This document shows positions 62,630-64,000 of a DNA stretch of 64,000 nt, piece by piece; position 1 is the first letter of the stretch, and every line of letters begins with the position of its first letter. The DNA lies in contig CAKNNA010000003.1 of assembly GCA_930989765.1 (NCBI GenBank), positions 1 to 64,000 on the forward strand, read 5' to 3'. This DNA is from an uncultured Clostridium sp. GTDB taxonomy: Bacteria; Bacillota; Clostridia; TANB77; CAG-508. Both the position numbers and the translations under genes were made by a program. Under the pieces are notes generated by a model. The model was not told the origin of the DNA. It saw only the letters and a list, made by a program, of their open reading frames with translations, and did no database searches.

Positions 62630-64000
62630 ATGGACAAAATACAAGGATTATCAAATAAAGAAGTTGAAGAACAAATTAAAAAAGGAAATGTAAATAAGAA
62701 GCCAAAAGATAATTTAAAATCAATTTGAAAAATTATATATGATAATGTTTTTACATTATTCAATTTATATAATCTAATAATTGCAATAGCACTAATTTGT
62801 GTCAAAGCATATACAAATGTTTTCTTTTTCTTGATAATTACAATAAATGTATTGATAGGTATTCTTCAAGAAATACATGGAAGAAATTTAGTAAAGAAAC
62901 TATCTATTTTAAATACATCAACAGTAACAGTAATTAGAGAAAAAATAGAAAAGAAAATCCAAGTAGAAGAAATTGTGTTAGGTGATACAATTGTACTAAA
63001 GCAAGGAGACCAAATTCCATCAGATTCCTACATTATAAATGGAACGGTAGAAGTCAATGAATCCCTACTTACTGGGGAAGCAGATTTAATATTAAAAAGC
63101 GAAAACGATAAGTTACTTTCAAGAAGTTATATTGTTAGTGGAAAATGTTATGCAAAAGTAGAAAAAATAGGTGAAAATAATTTTGCGAATAAAATTATAA
63201 GTTCAGTTAAAACGCAAAAATCAAATAATTCGGAACTTATAAATTCCATGAAGAAAATAACCAAATTTACAAGTTTTGTTATTATTCCATTTGGAATTAT
63301 ACTATTTATACAAGCATTTGTTATAAGAGAAGAAAATTTAACACAATCTGTTATTGCAACATCAGCTGCATAGCTTGGAATGTTACCGAAAGGATTAGTT
63401 TTATTGATTACTATTTCATTAGAATCAGGAGTTATAAAATTAGCGAAAAAACAAGTCCTAGTACAAGAATTATATAGTATAGAATCTCTTGCACATATAG
63501 ATACAATATGCTTAGATAAAACAGGAACAATAACAACGGGAAAAATGAAAGTGTCAGAAGTTAAAATTTATAAAGAAAATATATTACCAAAAACATTAAA
63601 TGAAATGATGATTGCATTTGTAAATAGTATGGAAGATAATAACTCAACTTTTAATGCTATGAAAGAATACTTTAAGGGAAATATAACATATAAAACAGTA
63701 GAAAAAATACCATTTTCGTCAGAAAGAAAGTGGAGTTCTGTATCATTTGAAAATCTTGGAACAATTGTAAGGGGAGCACCAGAAAGACTATTTGAAAAAA
63801 GTAAAGAAAAAATACCAGAAAGGTTAATAGATTTACAAAAAAGCGGAAAAAGAGTTATAGGAATAGCATATACAAAAACAATAATAAATTCAACAGAATT
63901 GCCAGAGTTAGAAGTAGTTGCTTATATTATATTAGAAGACCCACTTCGTAAAAATGCAAAGAAAATGCTAGGATATTTTAAAAAACAAGGTGTTGATGTA
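62630..64000 (+). pseudogene. CtpE-like cation-transporting P-type ATPase with two in-frame stops, truncated by the window end
   Basis: From ATG 62630 (AAAGGAG upstream) a single frame runs to the window end with TGA at 62726 and TAG at 63371 but no frame shift. It shows the family's VNESLLTGEAD loop, NSELINSMKKI, the phosphorylation motif CLDKTGTIT and DPLRKNAKKMLGYF. The membrane ion site that normally reads PEGL is PKGL here. Two nonsense codons plus loss of that Glu point to a decaying gene. Each stop follows or lies inside conserved sequence (LKSI-stop-KIIYDN; TSAA-stop-LGMLPKG). Confidence 0.8.

Noticed and set aside
62726..63373. Reassignment of TGA or TAG to sense
   Set aside because: Several intact genes end in TGA (54512, 39307, 3877) and TAG (18674, 19976, 53904) at natural lengths, so both still act as stops.
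1..64000. tRNA or rRNA genes
   Set aside because: I saw no cloverleaf with a TTCGAATC-type arm and CCA end and no rRNA-like GC-rich stretch, so the predicted tRNA-Gly or tRNA-Arg changes cannot be tested inside this window.

Overview
The window is a very AT-rich Bacillota chromosome segment, probably from an uncultured, anaerobic, gut-type Clostridia. The evidence is TTGACA/TATAAT promoters, AGGAGG ribosome sites, a T-box before pheST, an acetate-forming pta-ackA pair, a reverse rubrerythrin, the spore-related dipicolinate synthase subunit B and a bile-salt-hydrolase-type enzyme. Arg is almost always AGA and Gly almost always GGA. Species is not determinable from the sequence alone.

Layout. 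1-4.6 kb is an accessory patch: an HTH remnant, an Ada-like-tail membrane protein, a frameshifted DUF4428-type protein, a MobV relaxase relic and two foreign-looking orphan genes. 4.7-23 kb is mostly housekeeping: bile salt hydrolase, metG, T-box-pheS-pheT, yqeG, prepilin peptidase, M24 peptidase, efp, rubrerythrin, an M23 peptidase, pta, two tandem ackA genes and guaB. 23.3-45.9 kb is a cell-surface polysaccharide locus: GT2/GT4 glycosyltransferases, a Wzm/Wzt-type ABC exporter, large polytopic membrane proteins, polyprenyl-phosphate glycosyltransferases and the dTDP-L-rhamnose set rfbD-A-C-B. 46-62.5 kb is mixed: a ZIP transporter, two ECF sigma operons, VTT and CmpB-type membrane proteins, dpaB, a YneA-like LysM protein behind LexA-like boxes, and a MarR-controlled heterodimeric ABC exporter. 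A P-type ATPase with two stop codons runs off the right end.

Main observation. Four otherwise intact genes (a DUF2142-type membrane protein, a 712-codon membrane protein, a GtrB-type glycosyltransferase and an ABC exporter subunit) are broken by five single-base +1 frame breaks. All five are at an in-frame CGG followed by A. Skipping the C so that GGA is read as Gly restores family-consistent sequence every time (FS-G-NY, LL-G-YA, IL-G-ES, WV-G-YK, VG-G-VN). I found no other in-frame CGG in the housekeeping and polysaccharide genes; the few others are in foreign-looking, tiny or already frameshifted genes. This suggests that CGG is an unassigned or starved codon here and that CGGA acts as a +1 recoding site, either quadruplet decoding to Gly or out-of-frame tRNA-Gly entry. 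Intergenic gaps also carry several families of hairpin repeats sharing a GGGAC core.
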